A stretch of 64,000 nt of DNA from Candidatus Vondammii sp. HM_W22 (GCF_022530855.2 NZ_CP099567.1:1488001-1552000), one strand, 5' to 3'; positions 38,394 through 48,335 are shown, counted from the stretch's first letter. Numbers and translations: made by a program. The notes: a model not told the origin generated them from the letters alone.

Positions 38394-38421
38394 CATCATT
38401 CCAGCTTACGCCGGAATGACG
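38394..38421. repeat. CATTCC hairpin repeat, copy 2, between tsf and pyrH
   Basis: CATCATTCCAGCTTACGCCG followed by GAATGACG makes a stem of about ten pairs (CATTCC..GC with GC..GGAATG). Same family as 36911-36936. Confidence 0.5.
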
Positions 38422-38477
38422 TTACTTTAAGCTCTACAGATCCCATATTGCCAGATGGTGCCATGGTTGAACTGCTA

Positions 38478-39362
38478 TCAGCCTTTAATCTGAGACATAA
38501 CCTCTTCAGCGAAGTTTTCCTGCTCTTTCTCGATCCCTTCACCCACTTCATAACGGGTGAAGCCAATCACTTTGGCGCCTGCATCGGAAAACAGCTTACC
38601 AACAGTGACATTAGGATCTTTCACAAAAACCTGACCCACAAGGGTGATCTCAGAGAGATACTTCCGCACACGGCCATCGACAATTTTCTCGACGATATTC
38701 TCTGGCTTACCACTCTCCAGAGCTTGAGCCGTGTATATATCGCGCTCTTTCTCCAACAGATCGGCAGGTATCTGCTCTTCAGAGACGCAGGTCGGGTTGG
38801 TGGCTGCAACATGCATGGCGATATCCTTGTGAAGACCGGCATCACCACCTTCTATCTCGACAACAACACCAATACGTACACCGTGCCGATAGCTGCCCAA
38901 CTGACCATTTTCGGTCTCAAAACGCTGGAAGCGTCGAACGTTCATGTTCTCACCAATCTTCACGATCAGCGCTTCACGGGCCGTATTGACAGTAGTCTCT
39001 TCACCACTATGCAGCGGCTCCTCCAGCAACTCTTCAACCGCACTGACGGTAGAGTTCAAAGCACACTCAGCAACCGCGTCGGTAAAAGAGATAAAAGTGT
39101 CGTCTTTCGCCACGAAATCGGTCTCGCAGTTAACTTCAACCATCACGGCTTTTTTACCGTCGTCACTGAAAGTGATGGCGATGATACCATCAGCGGCGGT
39201 ACGGCCAGCTTTTTTCGCAGCTTTCGCCTGACCAGACTTACGCATCTGCTCGATTGCGACATCGATGTTCCCATCGGCCTCAACCAGTGCTTTTTTACAT
39301 TCCATCATGCCGGAACCGGTACGCTCACGCAGCTCCTTTACCATAGAGGCAGTAATGGCCAT
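38478..39362 (-). CDS. tsf: Translation elongation factor Ts
   Basis: EF-Ts reloads EF-Tu with GTP. The N-terminal UBA-like domain [20 protein letters not shown] is unmistakable, followed by the core with [14 protein letters not shown], where the Asp-Phe pair pushes into EF-Tu. The protein is 294 residues, slightly longer than the E. coli one (283). It lies 261 bases after rpsB on the same transcript in the usual order. Confidence 0.97.
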   Translation of the reverse strand: MAITASMVKELRERTGSGMMECKKALVEADGNIDVAIEQMRKSGQAKAAKKAGRTAADGIIAITFSDDGKKAVMVEVNCETDFVAKDDTFISFTDAVAECALNSTVSAVEELLEEPLHSGEETTVNTAREALIVKIGENMNVRRFQRFETENGQLGSYRHGVRIGVVVEIEGGDAGLHKDIAMHVAATNPTCVSEEQIPADLLEKERDIYTAQALESGKPENIVEKIVDGRVRKYLSEITLVGQVFVKDPNVTVGKLFSDAGAKVIGFTRYEVGEGIEKEQENFAEEVMSQIKG

Positions 39363-39623
39363 GATTTATATCCTCGTGCTTGATCTATACTGGAAATTAA
39401 CCAGTGCCTGCCCAGAAACGACTCTATTTTCCCGCAAAGGCACAGAAAATGCGATTCCATACGCCATTAAAAACAACAAGTTATAACGTTGCGATCTTAG
39501 CGTCTTGGCGAGAGTTATTCTTTCTGGACGGACACAGACCATGCAAATTCCCAGTTTGATACCATGTCAGAAAGCCCTTGCCGGCTGGTTACCTGCAGGG
39601 GCGTGAGATAATGGGTCAGCAGC
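39363..39623 (-). other. rpsB-tsf spacer with repeat-like sequence
   Basis: The 261 bases between rpsB and tsf hold no gene. At 39481-39513 the sequence reads, on the minus strand, TCTCGCCAAGACGCTAAGAT followed by CGCAACG, and 39430-39460 has GCAAAGGCACAGAAAATGCG. Both resemble the dispersed repeats noted elsewhere. In E. coli an attenuator-like terminator sits in this spacer; I do not see a convincing one here. Confidence 0.4.
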
Positions 39624-40376
39624 TTATTCCGCGGCCTCACCCTTCTCTTTTTTGGTTTCGGCAACCTCTTCGGCAGCACCCAGGTGAGCTGCGCTGGCCC
39701 GGCCTTCCAATACGGCAGCGGAAGCACCCTGCACGTAAAGCTGAACGGCACGTATAGCGTCGTCATTACCCGGAATCACGTAGTCGACATGGTCAGGATC
39801 ATTATTGGTATCCACCACGCCAACAACTGGAATTCCCAGCTTTTTGGCTTCAGCAATGGCGATATTTTCATGACCTGTATCGATCACAAACATGACATCA
39901 GGCAGACCCGCCATATCCTTGATACCGCCAAGACTGCGATCCAGCTTCTCCATTTCACGCTTGTAGCCAAGTGCTTCTTTCTTGTTGAAGCGCTGATCGA
40001 CAGTGCCATCCTCAAACATCGCCTCAAGCTCTTTCAGCCGTTTGATACGCTGCTTGATAGTCTTGAAGTTAGTCAGCATGCCGCCCAACCAACGATGATT
40101 GACGTAGGGCATACCACAACGCGTTGCCTCTTCCTTAACGGTGTCGCGTGCTGCACGCTTGGTGCCCACGAACAGAATCTTGCCGCCATTGGCGGCAAGA
40201 GAACCAAGGAAGTTCATTGCGTCGCTGTAAAGGGGAAGGGTCTTCTCAAGATTGATAATATGAATCTTGTTGCGATGACCGAATATGTAGGCACCCATTT
40301 TGGGGTTCCAGTAACGGGTCTGATGACCGAAGTGCACGCCAGCCTCAAGCATTTGGCGCATAGAAACGTTGCTCAT
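39624..40376 (-). CDS. rpsB: 30S ribosomal protein S2
   Basis: S2 begins [20 protein letters not shown], the signature of the family, and continues with [20 protein letters not shown] and the coiled middle ([20 protein letters not shown]). I place the start at the ATG at 40376 because GAGG lies seven bases before it; an upstream TTG in frame would add six residues. The last 25 residues are an Ala/Glu/Lys-rich tail ([18 protein letters not shown]). First gene of the block ending at tilS. Confidence 0.96.
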   Translation of the reverse strand: MSNVSMRQMLEAGVHFGHQTRYWNPKMGAYIFGHRNKIHIINLEKTLPLYSDAMNFLGSLAANGGKILFVGTKRAARDTVKEEATRCGMPYVNHRWLGGMLTNFKTIKQRIKRLKELEAMFEDGTVDQRFNKKEALGYKREMEKLDRSLGGIKDMAGLPDVMFVIDTGHENIAIAEAKKLGIPVVGVVDTNNDPDHVDYVIPGNDDAIRAVQLYVQGASAAVLEGRASAAHLGAAEEVAETKKEKGEAAE

Positions 40377-40530
40377 AATTACCTCAAATTGCAAGGGTTA
40401 GTCCTCCACATACCCCAACCGACGACCCGGTTTCCCAGGCACCCCGACAGCTGTGACGGTATGTGTGCGAAATAGTTCATCCGCCCATTCTGGGCCGATG
40501 CCACGGATCGTTTGCGATTCCGGGGCGCGT

Positions 40531-40559
40531 TTTATACCATATTGAGCTGTCCGCGACAA
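40531..40559 (-). promoter_or_regulatory. rpsB promoter with GC-rich discriminator
   Basis: On the minus strand TTGTCG (40559-40554) is separated by 17 bases from TATAAA (40536-40531), followed at once by ACGCGCCCCGG. A near-consensus sigma-70 promoter with a GC-rich discriminator is what ppGpp-controlled ribosomal promoters look like, and rpsB in E. coli has this. It would leave a leader of about 145 bases before the rpsB ATG, where S2 autoregulation is known in other gammaproteobacteria. Confidence 0.65.
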
Positions 40560-40613
40560 TCGCTGGCCGCCTTCAGAACCCTATTTTTCCCTTTCTTCCA
40601 GGAACCGCATTAC

Positions 40614-41384
40614 ATGAGCATTATTATTAAAACCGCCGATGAAATAGAGAAAATGCGGATAGCCGGGCGTCTGGCAACTGAGGTGCTGGAAATGATCGAA
40701 TCTCATGTCAAACCCGGCATCACTACCGACGAGCTGAACCATCTGTGCCACGACCATATTGTTAATGTGCAGGATGCGATCCCAGCCCCCCTCAATTACA
40801 GAGGCTTTCCGAAATCGATCTGCACCTCGGTAAACCACCAGGTGTGTCACGGCATACCCGGCGGCAAGAGGCTGAAAAGCGGCGACATCATTAATATAGA
40901 TATCACCGTTATAAAAGATAGCTTCCACGGCGATACCAGCAAGATGTTCTTTGTGGGGAAGCCTTCAATCCTCGCCCGACGGCTGGTCAAAGCTACCTAC
41001 GAGGCCATGTGGCTTGGCATCAGGCAAGTCCGGCCCGATGCTCAGCTCGGTGATATAGGGCATGTCATACAGCAACATGTAGAACCGAAAAACTACTCCG
41101 TGGTCCATGAATATTGCGGTCACGGCATCGGTCGGGGATTCCATGAAGAGCCGCAGGTGCTTCACTACGGGAACCCAGGCACCGGAGTGAAACTAGAGGC
41201 AGGGATGTGCTTCACGATTGAACCGATGATCAATTCCGGCAGGCGTCAGGTAAAGATGCTGCCGGACGGATGGACGGTTGTGACCAAAGACCGCTCGCTC
41301 TCGGCACAGTGGGAACATACAATTCTGGTGACGGATACCGGGTATGAGGTGTTGACGCTGCGCAGTGATGAAGAAGAATCATAA
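40614..41384 (+). CDS. map: Methionine aminopeptidase, type I
   Basis: Map removes the initiator methionine. The real start is the ATG at 40614 (MSIIIKTADEIEKMRIAGRL), with AGGA upstream; the frame is open further 5' but that part overlaps the promoter region of rpsB. The five metal ligands are in NIDITVIKDSFHGDTSKMF (two Asp), EYCGHGIGRGFHEEP (His), CFTIEPMIN (Glu) and WEHTILVT (Glu). The 256 residues lack an N-terminal SH3-like extension, which is normal for type Ia. It is divergent from rpsB, and glnD follows after 3 bases. Confidence 0.96.
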   Translation: MSIIIKTADEIEKMRIAGRLATEVLEMIESHVKPGITTDELNHLCHDHIVNVQDAIPAPLNYRGFPKSICTSVNHQVCHGIPGGKRLKSGDIINIDITVIKDSFHGDTSKMFFVGKPSILARRLVKATYEAMWLGIRQVRPDAQLGDIGHVIQQHVEPKNYSVVHEYCGHGIGRGFHEEPQVLHYGNPGTGVKLEAGMCFTIEPMINSGRRQVKMLPDGWTVVTKDRSLSAQWEHTILVTDTGYEVLTLRSDEEES

Positions 41385-41387
41385 AAC

Positions 41388-44030
41388 ATGCCCCACAAAC
41401 TGATCGATATTAAAGAGTTCCACAACGCCCTGGCTGCTACGGATGACCTTCTGCCGCTGTTTCGCGAAACGACCAAAAAAAGTAACGAAACTCTTAAAAT
41501 CCTCTTTGAACAGGGTAATGATGTCATTGAACTGGTCGAGCTAAGATCCCGGTTTATCGATCTGCTGCTGATTGAAGCTTGGCAGAGGAAAATCCCTGAA
41601 CACGCTGATATCACATTGATTGCCGTTGGCGGCTACGGTCGGGGTGAGCTACACCCGGGCTCGGATGTTGACTTGCTGGTGCTGATTGGCAAGGAGGGAG
41701 ACGATGAAGAGACCCTCCCCGAAGCGCTTGGCGAGCTACTCACCTTCTTCTGGGATATCGGCTTGGAGATTGGCCACAGTGTCCGTACCTTGGAAGAGTG
41801 TATTGAGGGGGCGGAAAAAGATATCACCATCGCCACTAACCTGATGGAATCCCGACTTATCGCCGGACAGGGAATACTGTTCGATAAGCTCAAACATGCC
41901 ACAGGGCCTGACCGCATCTGGCCCAGTGACGAATTCTTCAAAGCCAAATGGGAAGAGCAGAAACAGCGCTACCTGAAGTACGATGACACCATCAGCAGCC
42001 TGGAACCCAACATCAAAGAGAGTCCCGGGGGACTGCGTGACATCCATATGGTGGGCTGGGTGGTAAAACGCCACTTTGGCGCCTCCACCCTCCATGACCT
42101 GGTGGTCAATGGGTTCCTGACGGAGCAGGAGTATCAGGATCTGATGGAGTCTCAGACCTTCTTCTGGCGGGTCAGATTCGCCCTGCATCTACTCACCGGC
42201 CGTCACGAAGACCGAATTCTGTTCGACTACCAGCGCACCCTGGCCAGCCAGTTCGGCTATGAAGATAATGGCCAGGAGCTGGGGGTGGAAAAGTTCATGC
42301 AGCAGTACTACCGCAACGCCCTAAAGGTGAGCCGGATGAATGAGATGCTGCTGCAACTGTTCTACGATGTCATTCTGCTCAATTGCCGCCTGGAAGAGCC
42401 AAAACCGATCAACAACCGATTCCAGTCACGCAGCGGTTACATCGAGGTGGTCAGCGAAGATACCTTTGCCCGACATCCCCTGGCACTGCTGGAGATATTT
42501 CTGATCATGGAACAACACCCGGAGCTGAACGGCGTCCGAGCCAGCACCATCAGACTGATCCGCAGCCACCGTCATTTGATCGATGCGGATTTCCGGGAGA
42601 GCCTGGGCGCCCGCAGCCTGTTCATGGAGATTCTGCGGGAACCCAGCGGTATCTCCCATGAACTGCGACGCATGAACCGGTATGGCATCCTTGCTCGCTA
42701 TATTCCGCAATTTACCAATATTGTCGGCCGAATGCAGTACGATCTGTTCCATGTCTACACCGTGGATGAACATACCCTCTTCGTACTGCGTAATCTGCGC
42801 CGTTTTTCAGTACCTGAACATCGCCTGGAGTTTCCGCTCTGCAACGACATCATGGAGCGTCTGCCAAAGCACGAGCTGATCTACCTGGCCGCCCTGTTTC
42901 ACGACATCGCCAAAGGCCGGGGTGGTGACCACTCAATATTGGGAGCCCAGGATGCTTGGGATTTCAGCAAACAACACGGTCTCAGTGACCGGGACAGCCG
43001 TCTGGTCTCCTGGCTGGTAGAAAACCACCTGCTGATGTCCATCACCGCCCAGCGCAAGGATATCAACGACCCGGAAGTGATGAACAAATTTGCTGTACAA
43101 GTGAAGAATCCGGTCTATCTGGATTATCTCTACCTACTGACGGTAGCGGATATGCGTGCCACCGATCCGGGGAAATGGAACAGCTGGAAAAACTCCCTGC
43201 TGCGTGAACTCTATCTCACCACCAAATATGCCCTGCTACGCGGTTTGCAGAACCCTCAGGAACAGGATGAAATCATCCAGAACAAACAGGCCGGCGCACG
43301 CCATCTGCTCATATCCGAAGGCATGGCCTCTGAAAAGATCAACGCCCACTGGGTTAACCTCAGCCTGGACTACTTCCTCCAACACACCTGGGAAGAGATC
43401 GCCTGGCAGACCAAGATGGTGCTGACTGCCAACTATGACGAACTGCCTCTGGTGCTAATCCGCCGATCCAGCACCCGCGGCGGCACCGAGGTGTTCCTCT
43501 ACAGTGACGACCAGGATGATCTGTTTGCCCTCACCACCAGCACCCTGGACCAGCTCAACCTGAATATCGTCAACGCCCGCATCGAAACCACCGACCTGGG
43601 ATTCACCCTGAACAGTTTCCTGGTACTAGAGGCCAATGGCGATATCGTCGACAACCCTGATCGGAGAAACGAAATTCGTGCAACACTGAAAAAGACCCTA
43701 CTCAACCCCGGCGAGAGCAATACCTTGGTCTCCCGGCGCATCCCCAGGCAGATGAAGTTCTTCTCTACACCCACGCGCATCGATTTTGTCCGTGACTGGA
43801 ACAACCAGCGCACCATCATGAAACTGGTGACGGATGACCGCCCCGGCCTTCTATCACAAGTGGGCTACGCCTTTGTCGCCTGCGGCATCCGCCTGATCAA
43901 CGCCAAGATTGCAACTATCGGCGCAGAAGCGGAAGATACCTTCTTCATCACCGACATGGAGAATCGGCCGCTTGGTGAACGCAGCCAGTTCAAGTGTCTG
44001 GAAAAAGCGATCGATGAGCGACTTAATTAG
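41388..44030 (+). CDS. glnD: PII uridylyltransferase / uridylyl-removing enzyme GlnD
   Basis: GlnD senses glutamine and adds or removes UMP from PII proteins, setting nitrogen control. The 880 residues show the nucleotidyltransferase core (GGYGRGELHPGSDVDLLVLI, near residues 81-100), a helical linker with KESPGGLRDIHMVGWVVKRH, an HD hydrolase domain (LIYLAALFHDIAKGRGGDHS) and two C-terminal ACT domains (about 695 onward and 808 onward, MKLVTDDRPGLLSQVGYAF). It starts almost at the map stop, as in E. coli. Confidence 0.97.
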   Translation: MPHKLIDIKEFHNALAATDDLLPLFRETTKKSNETLKILFEQGNDVIELVELRSRFIDLLLIEAWQRKIPEHADITLIAVGGYGRGELHPGSDVDLLVLIGKEGDDEETLPEALGELLTFFWDIGLEIGHSVRTLEECIEGAEKDITIATNLMESRLIAGQGILFDKLKHATGPDRIWPSDEFFKAKWEEQKQRYLKYDDTISSLEPNIKESPGGLRDIHMVGWVVKRHFGASTLHDLVVNGFLTEQEYQDLMESQTFFWRVRFALHLLTGRHEDRILFDYQRTLASQFGYEDNGQELGVEKFMQQYYRNALKVSRMNEMLLQLFYDVILLNCRLEEPKPINNRFQSRSGYIEVVSEDTFARHPLALLEIFLIMEQHPELNGVRASTIRLIRSHRHLIDADFRESLGARSLFMEILREPSGISHELRRMNRYGILARYIPQFTNIVGRMQYDLFHVYTVDEHTLFVLRNLRRFSVPEHRLEFPLCNDIMERLPKHELIYLAALFHDIAKGRGGDHSILGAQDAWDFSKQHGLSDRDSRLVSWLVENHLLMSITAQRKDINDPEVMNKFAVQVKNPVYLDYLYLLTVADMRATDPGKWNSWKNSLLRELYLTTKYALLRGLQNPQEQDEIIQNKQAGARHLLISEGMASEKINAHWVNLSLDYFLQHTWEEIAWQTKMVLTANYDELPLVLIRRSSTRGGTEVFLYSDDQDDLFALTTSTLDQLNLNIVNARIETTDLGFTLNSFLVLEANGDIVDNPDRRNEIRATLKKTLLNPGESNTLVSRRIPRQMKFFSTPTRIDFVRDWNNQRTIMKLVTDDRPGLLSQVGYAFVACGIRLINAKIATIGAEAEDTFFITDMENRPLGERSQFKCLEKAIDERLN

Positions 44031-44040
44031 TCTATATTAA

Positions 44041-44184
44041 AGATGGAACACAGAGAGCACAGAGAGCACAGAGAGCACAGAGAAAGTGAAAATAGCCCCG
44101 GCAAAACTCAGCTACCAACGCAATTAAAAAAGCCTCTGCGAGCTTTGCGCTCCTTTGCAGTCTCTGCGTTCCGCTTTTTCCCGT
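44041..44184. repeat. Tandem ACAGAGAGC units and inverted repeat pair between glnD and dapD
   Basis: From 44050 the nine-base unit ACAGAGAGC occurs three times in a row, then ACAGAGAAA. At 44129-44184 the other arm appears inverted (GCCTCTGCGAGCTTTGCGCT, then CCTTTGCAGTCTCTGCGTTC). The unit is the most expanded member of the dispersed repeat family in this window. It occupies nearly the whole spacer and ends about 30 bases before the dapD start. Confidence 0.65.
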
Positions 44185-44214
44185 CCCCCTTTCACAACAA
44201 GCCTGGAGTTAACT

Positions 44215-45036
44215 ATGTACGACCTCAAATCAATCATTGTCGAAACCTTTGACAAAAGGGCCGAGTTAACCCCACGCAACGTCGACACCGTAGTCAAAGA
44301 TGCCATCACCGAGGTCATTGATCAGCTGGACCGGGGAGAAATCCGCGCCGCCGAGAAAAAAGACGGTGAATGGGTCGTCAACAACTGGGTAAAAAAAGCG
44401 GTTCTTCTGGCCATATGCATACAGGACAACCAATTTCTCAAAGGCGGATACACCAACTATTACGATAAAATCCCCGCCAAATATACGGATTACAATCCAC
44501 GGGAATTCCGCGACTGCGGTGTCCGTATAGTCCCCCCGGGCACCGCCCGGAAAGGCGCTTACATCGCCCCAGGCACCCTTCTTTTGGCCCCTTATATTAA
44601 TATCGGTGCCCACATAGATAGTGGTTGTATGGTGGATGTCTGGGCCACCGTCGGCTCCTGTGCCCAGATCGGGAAAAACGTCCATATTTCCAGCAACGTC
44701 AGCATCGGTGGCGTACTGGAACCTCTGCAGTCTGTCCCAACCATCATTGAGGACAACTGCTTCATCGGCGCCAGCGCATCGATAGTGGAAGGCGTACTGG
44801 TAAAAGAGGGTTCAGTAATCGCCAATGGCGTACATATCAGCCAATCCACCAAAATCTACAATCGCAAAACCGGCGAAATCACCTTCGGCTGCGTCCCAGA
44901 AGGCTCTGTGGTTGTCTCAGGTAATCTCCCCGCCGAAGATGGCCGCCACAGCCTTTATTGCGCCGTGATCGTAAAACAAGTGGATGAAAAAACCAGGGAA
45001 AGAGTCAGCATCAATGAACTGCTGCGGGCTATTTGA
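44215..45036 (+). CDS. dapD: Tetrahydrodipicolinate N-succinyltransferase
   Basis: DapD succinylates tetrahydrodipicolinate, the first step of the succinylase branch to diaminopimelate and lysine. The 273 residues start [20 protein letters not shown]; the ATG at 44215 has TGGAG six bases upstream. A left-handed beta-helix ([20 protein letters not shown] and onward) and [20 protein letters not shown] are family marks. It is in the map-glnD-dapD order of E. coli. A second route enzyme, DapL, is encoded 1.7 kb away. Confidence 0.96.
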   Translation: MYDLKSIIVETFDKRAELTPRNVDTVVKDAITEVIDQLDRGEIRAAEKKDGEWVVNNWVKKAVLLAICIQDNQFLKGGYTNYYDKIPAKYTDYNPREFRDCGVRIVPPGTARKGAYIAPGTLLLAPYINIGAHIDSGCMVDVWATVGSCAQIGKNVHISSNVSIGGVLEPLQSVPTIIEDNCFIGASASIVEGVLVKEGSVIANGVHISQSTKIYNRKTGEITFGCVPEGSVVVSGNLPAEDGRHSLYCAVIVKQVDEKTRERVSINELLRAI

Positions 45037-45037
45037 A

Positions 45038-45382
45038 ATGATAAAAATCCACGGTATTCCCAACTGTGACACCATGAAAAAAGCTCGAAAATGGCTGGAT
45101 GCCCATAATCTGGATTACCAATTTCACAACTTCAAAAAAGAGGGCCTAGACAATACCACCCTGCGCCACTGGATCAACCTAGCAGGTTGGGAAATCCTGC
45201 TCAACCGCCGGGGCATGATGTGGCGCAAACTTTCTGTCCATGCAAAAGCCGGCATCAACGAAACCAGCGCCATAGAGATCATGCTGGAGACACCCTCAAT
45301 CATCAAACGGCCGGTACTCGAGGTAGACGGCAATCTGTATGTGGGTTTTTCAGAAGAGCGATATGGCGAGCTGTTTGGTTAG
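45038..45382 (+). CDS. ArsC/Spx-family protein (YffB-like)
   Basis: The protein starts MIKIHGIPNCDTMKKARKWL, which has a thioredoxin-like fold but only one Cys (CDTM) in place of a CXXC motif, as in YffB. RPVLEVDGNLYVGFSEERY near the end is the ArsC-family C-terminal motif. The function of YffB-like proteins is not settled; a glutathione-linked thiol role has been proposed for them. The ATG lies two bases after the dapD stop, so it is very likely co-transcribed. It has 114 residues, normal for the family. Confidence 0.88.
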   Translation: MIKIHGIPNCDTMKKARKWLDAHNLDYQFHNFKKEGLDNTTLRHWINLAGWEILLNRRGMMWRKLSVHAKAGINETSAIEIMLETPSIIKRPVLEVDGNLYVGFSEERYGELFG

Positions 45383-45385
45383 CAC

Positions 45386-46642
45386 TCACTCCCCGCTATG
45401 AACATCCGCCTCAAAATTTAAAGTCGCAAACAGGTCTGCAAGCGTCTCCTCCCGACGGATCAACTCTACTGTTCCATCGAAACGCAACAACAACTCTTTT
45501 GGCCGGGCCTTGCCATTATAGTTAAATCCCATAGCATGACCATGAGCACCGGTATCATGGACACAGAGGATATCGCCCTCTTCTATTTTTGGCAGGTGAC
45601 GCTGAATCGCGAACTTGTCGTTATTCTCGCACAATGAGCCGACAACATCGACAATATCCTCCTCGCCCACTTTACCAAGCACCGTTATATGGTGATAGGC
45701 ACCATACATTCCAGGCCTCATCAAAGCCGACATAGAAGCATCCACACCAACATAGGTACGATAGATATGTTTACGGTTGATCGCTTTTGTCACCAGAACG
45801 CCATGGGGTCCGGTCATGAAACGGCCACTCTCAACATACATTTTTGGAGCGTAGCCGTTGCTGGATTTGAAAGCATCGAACAGCGCGGTGATCTCCCGCG
45901 CCATAGCCGCAATATTTAGTGGCTCATCTTCCGGCTTGTAGGGAATCCCCAGACCACCGCCTATATTGATAAAATCAAACCGGATACCCAACTCACCCGA
46001 TACCCACTCGACCAGTTCAAGCAACATACGGACCGTCTCCACCATAAAAGTATAGTTCAGCTCGTTGGATGCCAGCATGGTGTGCAAACCAAAGCGTTTT
46101 ACGCCATGGGCCCTGGCAAACCTGTATGCATCTAATAACTGATCATGAGAGACCCCGTACTTTGACTCGACAGGATTACCGATAATGCTATTACCGGTGC
46201 GTCTTTCGCCCGGGTTATAACGGAAGGAAATCAGCTCCGGCATCACCGGCACCTTATCGATCAGAGTAATATCGTCCAGATTCAGGACACAACCACCTTC
46301 CTCTTCCGCCGCGGCAAAATCTTCCGGGCTAGTGTTGTTGGAAGTGAACATAATATCTTCACCGCGGGCACCTACATCACGGCTAAGCTTCAGCTCCGCA
46401 ATGGAGCTGCAGTCAAACCCAAATCCCATAGAGCCCAGAACCTGCATAACACTGGGATTGGGCAGTGCCTTAACCGCAAAATACTCCCGGAACCCGTCAA
46501 TGCCAGAAAATGCCTCGATCAGCCCCCTTCCGGTATCACGAATTCCCTTCTCATCATAAATATGAAAAGGCGTACCATAATGCTCAACCACCCCCTCCAG
46601 AAAAGGAGCCAGACGATCTTCAAAATCTTTAGAAATAGGCAT
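45386..46642 (-). CDS. lysA: Diaminopimelate decarboxylase
   Basis: This is a fold-III PLP decarboxylase. The PLP Lys lies in REYFAVKALPNPSVMQV near residue 58, the glycine loop in INIGGGLGIPYKPEDEPLN, and the substrate-binding Cys-Glu pair in VVGSLCENNDKFA. DAP decarboxylase makes lysine from meso-DAP. At 418 residues it belongs to a longer LysA type. Carboxynorspermidine decarboxylase is a relative, but the SLCENND motif and the flanking dapL favour LysA. It is convergent with the dapD operon and is followed upstream by dapL on the same strand. Confidence 0.85.
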   Translation of the reverse strand: MPISKDFEDRLAPFLEGVVEHYGTPFHIYDEKGIRDTGRGLIEAFSGIDGFREYFAVKALPNPSVMQVLGSMGFGFDCSSIAELKLSRDVGARGEDIMFTSNNTSPEDFAAAEEEGGCVLNLDDITLIDKVPVMPELISFRYNPGERRTGNSIIGNPVESKYGVSHDQLLDAYRFARAHGVKRFGLHTMLASNELNYTFMVETVRMLLELVEWVSGELGIRFDFINIGGGLGIPYKPEDEPLNIAAMAREITALFDAFKSSNGYAPKMYVESGRFMTGPHGVLVTKAINRKHIYRTYVGVDASMSALMRPGMYGAYHHITVLGKVGEEDIVDVVGSLCENNDKFAIQRHLPKIEEGDILCVHDTGAHGHAMGFNYNGKARPKELLLRFDGTVELIRREETLADLFATLNFEADVHSGE

Positions 46643-46693
46643 CTACTGTTACTCTGTTTATTCCGAAAGCACTTACCGTTTAAGCGTAAAATC

Positions 46694-46715
46694 ACCATCA
46701 TTCCGGCTTGAAAAC
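46694..46715. repeat. CATTCCGGC repeat, copy 3, between lysA and dapL
   Basis: ACCATCATTCCGGCTTGAAA is the half site of the hairpin repeat seen at 36911 and 38394. Confidence 0.35.
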
Positions 46716-46719
46716 TGCG

Positions 46720-47943
46720 TTAGGCCAAAGCCTTCTTAATTCTATCCATAGCCTCAACAACATTCTCAAAACTATTAAATGCACTGATCCGGATATACCT
46801 CTCGCCACAAGTTCCGAAACCGGCACCAGGGGTGCAAACCACGCCAGCCTCACTCAGCAACTTATCAAAAAATGTCCAGGAATCACTCTTCCCATCGATC
46901 CAGGTATAAGGTGAATTTTCACCACCGATACACCCAAATCCAAGCGCCTCCATCTTCCCACGAATATATTTCGCATTATTCAGATAAAAAGAGACCAGCT
47001 CTTTAACCTGAGCCTGTCCCTCAGCGCTATAGACCGCCTCGGCCGCCCGCTGCACCGGATAAGAAACACTATTAAACTTGGTGGTATGACGACGATTCCA
47101 CAAGGTATTCACAGAGACCGCTTCGGCCGACTCGGTATAAGCCATGCACTCTTTCGGCACCACCGTATAAGCACAACGGGTACCCGTAAAGCCTGCCGTC
47201 TTGGAAAAACTCCGGAATTCAATCGCCACTTCCCTAGCACCTTCAACCTCATAGATTGATCGAGGCAGGCTTCGATCCTGAACAAACGCCTCATAAGCAG
47301 CATCAAACAGGATCAGCGCCTTATTCTTTCGTGCGTAATCAACCCACTGCTTTAACTGCGCTTTGGTCGCTGTAGCCCCCGTAGGATTATTGGGGAAGCA
47401 GAGATAGATCAGATCCACCGGCTCGCTGGGAAGGTCGGGAATAAAACCGTTCTCTTTAGTGGCATCGAGATAGACGATACCGGCATAACGTCCCTCACTC
47501 CAATCACCAGTCCGGCCTGCCATCACATTGGTGTCGATATAGACAGGATAGACCGGGTCGGGAATTGCCACGGTGACATCCGTGGAGAAAATCTCCTGGA
47601 AATTAGCGGAATCGCACTTCGCTCCGTCACTGACGAAAATCTCATCCGCCTCGACATTGGCCCCACGCGCCTGAAAATCACCTTGGGCAATCGCCTCACG
47701 GAGAAAATCATACCCCTGCTCAGGCCCATAACCATGAAAACTGCTGTCACTGGCCATCTCATCAACGGCGGCATGAAACGCTTTCACACAGGCATCCGGC
47801 AAGGCACGGGTTACATCACCGATACCCAACTTGATAATATTCTGCCCGGAATTAGCCTCCTGATAAGCGGCCACACGCTTGGCAATATCCGAAAACAGAT
47901 AGGATGCCTGGAGTTTCTGGTAGTTTTCGTTAATTTTGATCAT
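46720..47943 (-). CDS. dapL: LL-diaminopimelate aminotransferase
   Basis: DapL converts tetrahydrodipicolinate directly to LL-DAP using glutamate, bypassing the DapD-DapC-DapE steps. It is a fold-I PLP aminotransferase of 407 residues. [20 protein letters not shown] is the DapL N-terminal signature, [18 protein letters not shown] is also typical, and the PLP Lys is in [38 protein letters not shown] follows the aminotransferase pattern. It is best known from plants, cyanobacteria, Chlamydiae, spirochaetes and deltaproteobacteria. The neighbouring lysA probably forms an operon with it (77-base gap). Confidence 0.93.
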   Translation of the reverse strand: MIKINENYQKLQASYLFSDIAKRVAAYQEANSGQNIIKLGIGDVTRALPDACVKAFHAAVDEMASDSSFHGYGPEQGYDFLREAIAQGDFQARGANVEADEIFVSDGAKCDSANFQEIFSTDVTVAIPDPVYPVYIDTNVMAGRTGDWSEGRYAGIVYLDATKENGFIPDLPSEPVDLIYLCFPNNPTGATATKAQLKQWVDYARKNKALILFDAAYEAFVQDRSLPRSIYEVEGAREVAIEFRSFSKTAGFTGTRCAYTVVPKECMAYTESAEAVSVNTLWNRRHTTKFNSVSYPVQRAAEAVYSAEGQAQVKELVSFYLNNAKYIRGKMEALGFGCIGGENSPYTWIDGKSDSWTFFDKLLSEAGVVCTPGAGFGTCGERYIRISAFNSFENVVEAMDRIKKALA

Positions 47944-48295
47944 GTAAAACCTCGAATCAGGCTAAGGATTCAGTGTAAAGAATTCATTAATACCAAACGG
48001 GATCTTGCCATGGCAGGGCCATAGCAAGTGTTATAGAGGAGAAAGCAAACTTTCTGCAGCCCCAGCCAACACAAACAGATCCGGGACTTGAAAGCGGAAT
48101 ATTATAGGCCATTATCGCTAATCTGAACAATGACAAGGCCCCTATGGGAATGATCTATGTCGAGGTTGGATGAATAAGGAGAAAAAATCTACCCCATTGT
48201 CTGAACCTAGCTAACAATAGTATGAATGAATTCTGATGCCTGATCTGCACCTGGCAACAGTTTCTGCAAACGGTCAAAAACTGTACTGGTCAAGT
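47944..48295. other. dapL upstream spacer, no gene seen
   Basis: The 352 bases between the dapL start and the IS3 left end contain the dapL leader and presumably its promoter. I see no gene, RNA or repeat here that I can support. Confidence 0.4.
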
Positions 48296-48335
48296 TGTAA
48301 TCCTCCCATTTATAACCTGAGTTTTAAATAGAGGG

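Noticed and set aside
38448-39383. Long plus-strand frame opposite tsf (311 codons)
   Set aside because: tsf is certain on the other strand, and the antisense frame has no family motifs; it arises from the codon bias of the real gene.
39684-40475. Plus-strand frame opposite rpsB (263 codons)
   Set aside because: Shadow of rpsB. It has no recognised domain and would run through the rpsB ribosome site.
44041-44092. CRISPR array
   Set aside because: The tandem nine-base units have no spacers and belong to an intergenic repeat family. I found no array or cas genes anywhere in the window.
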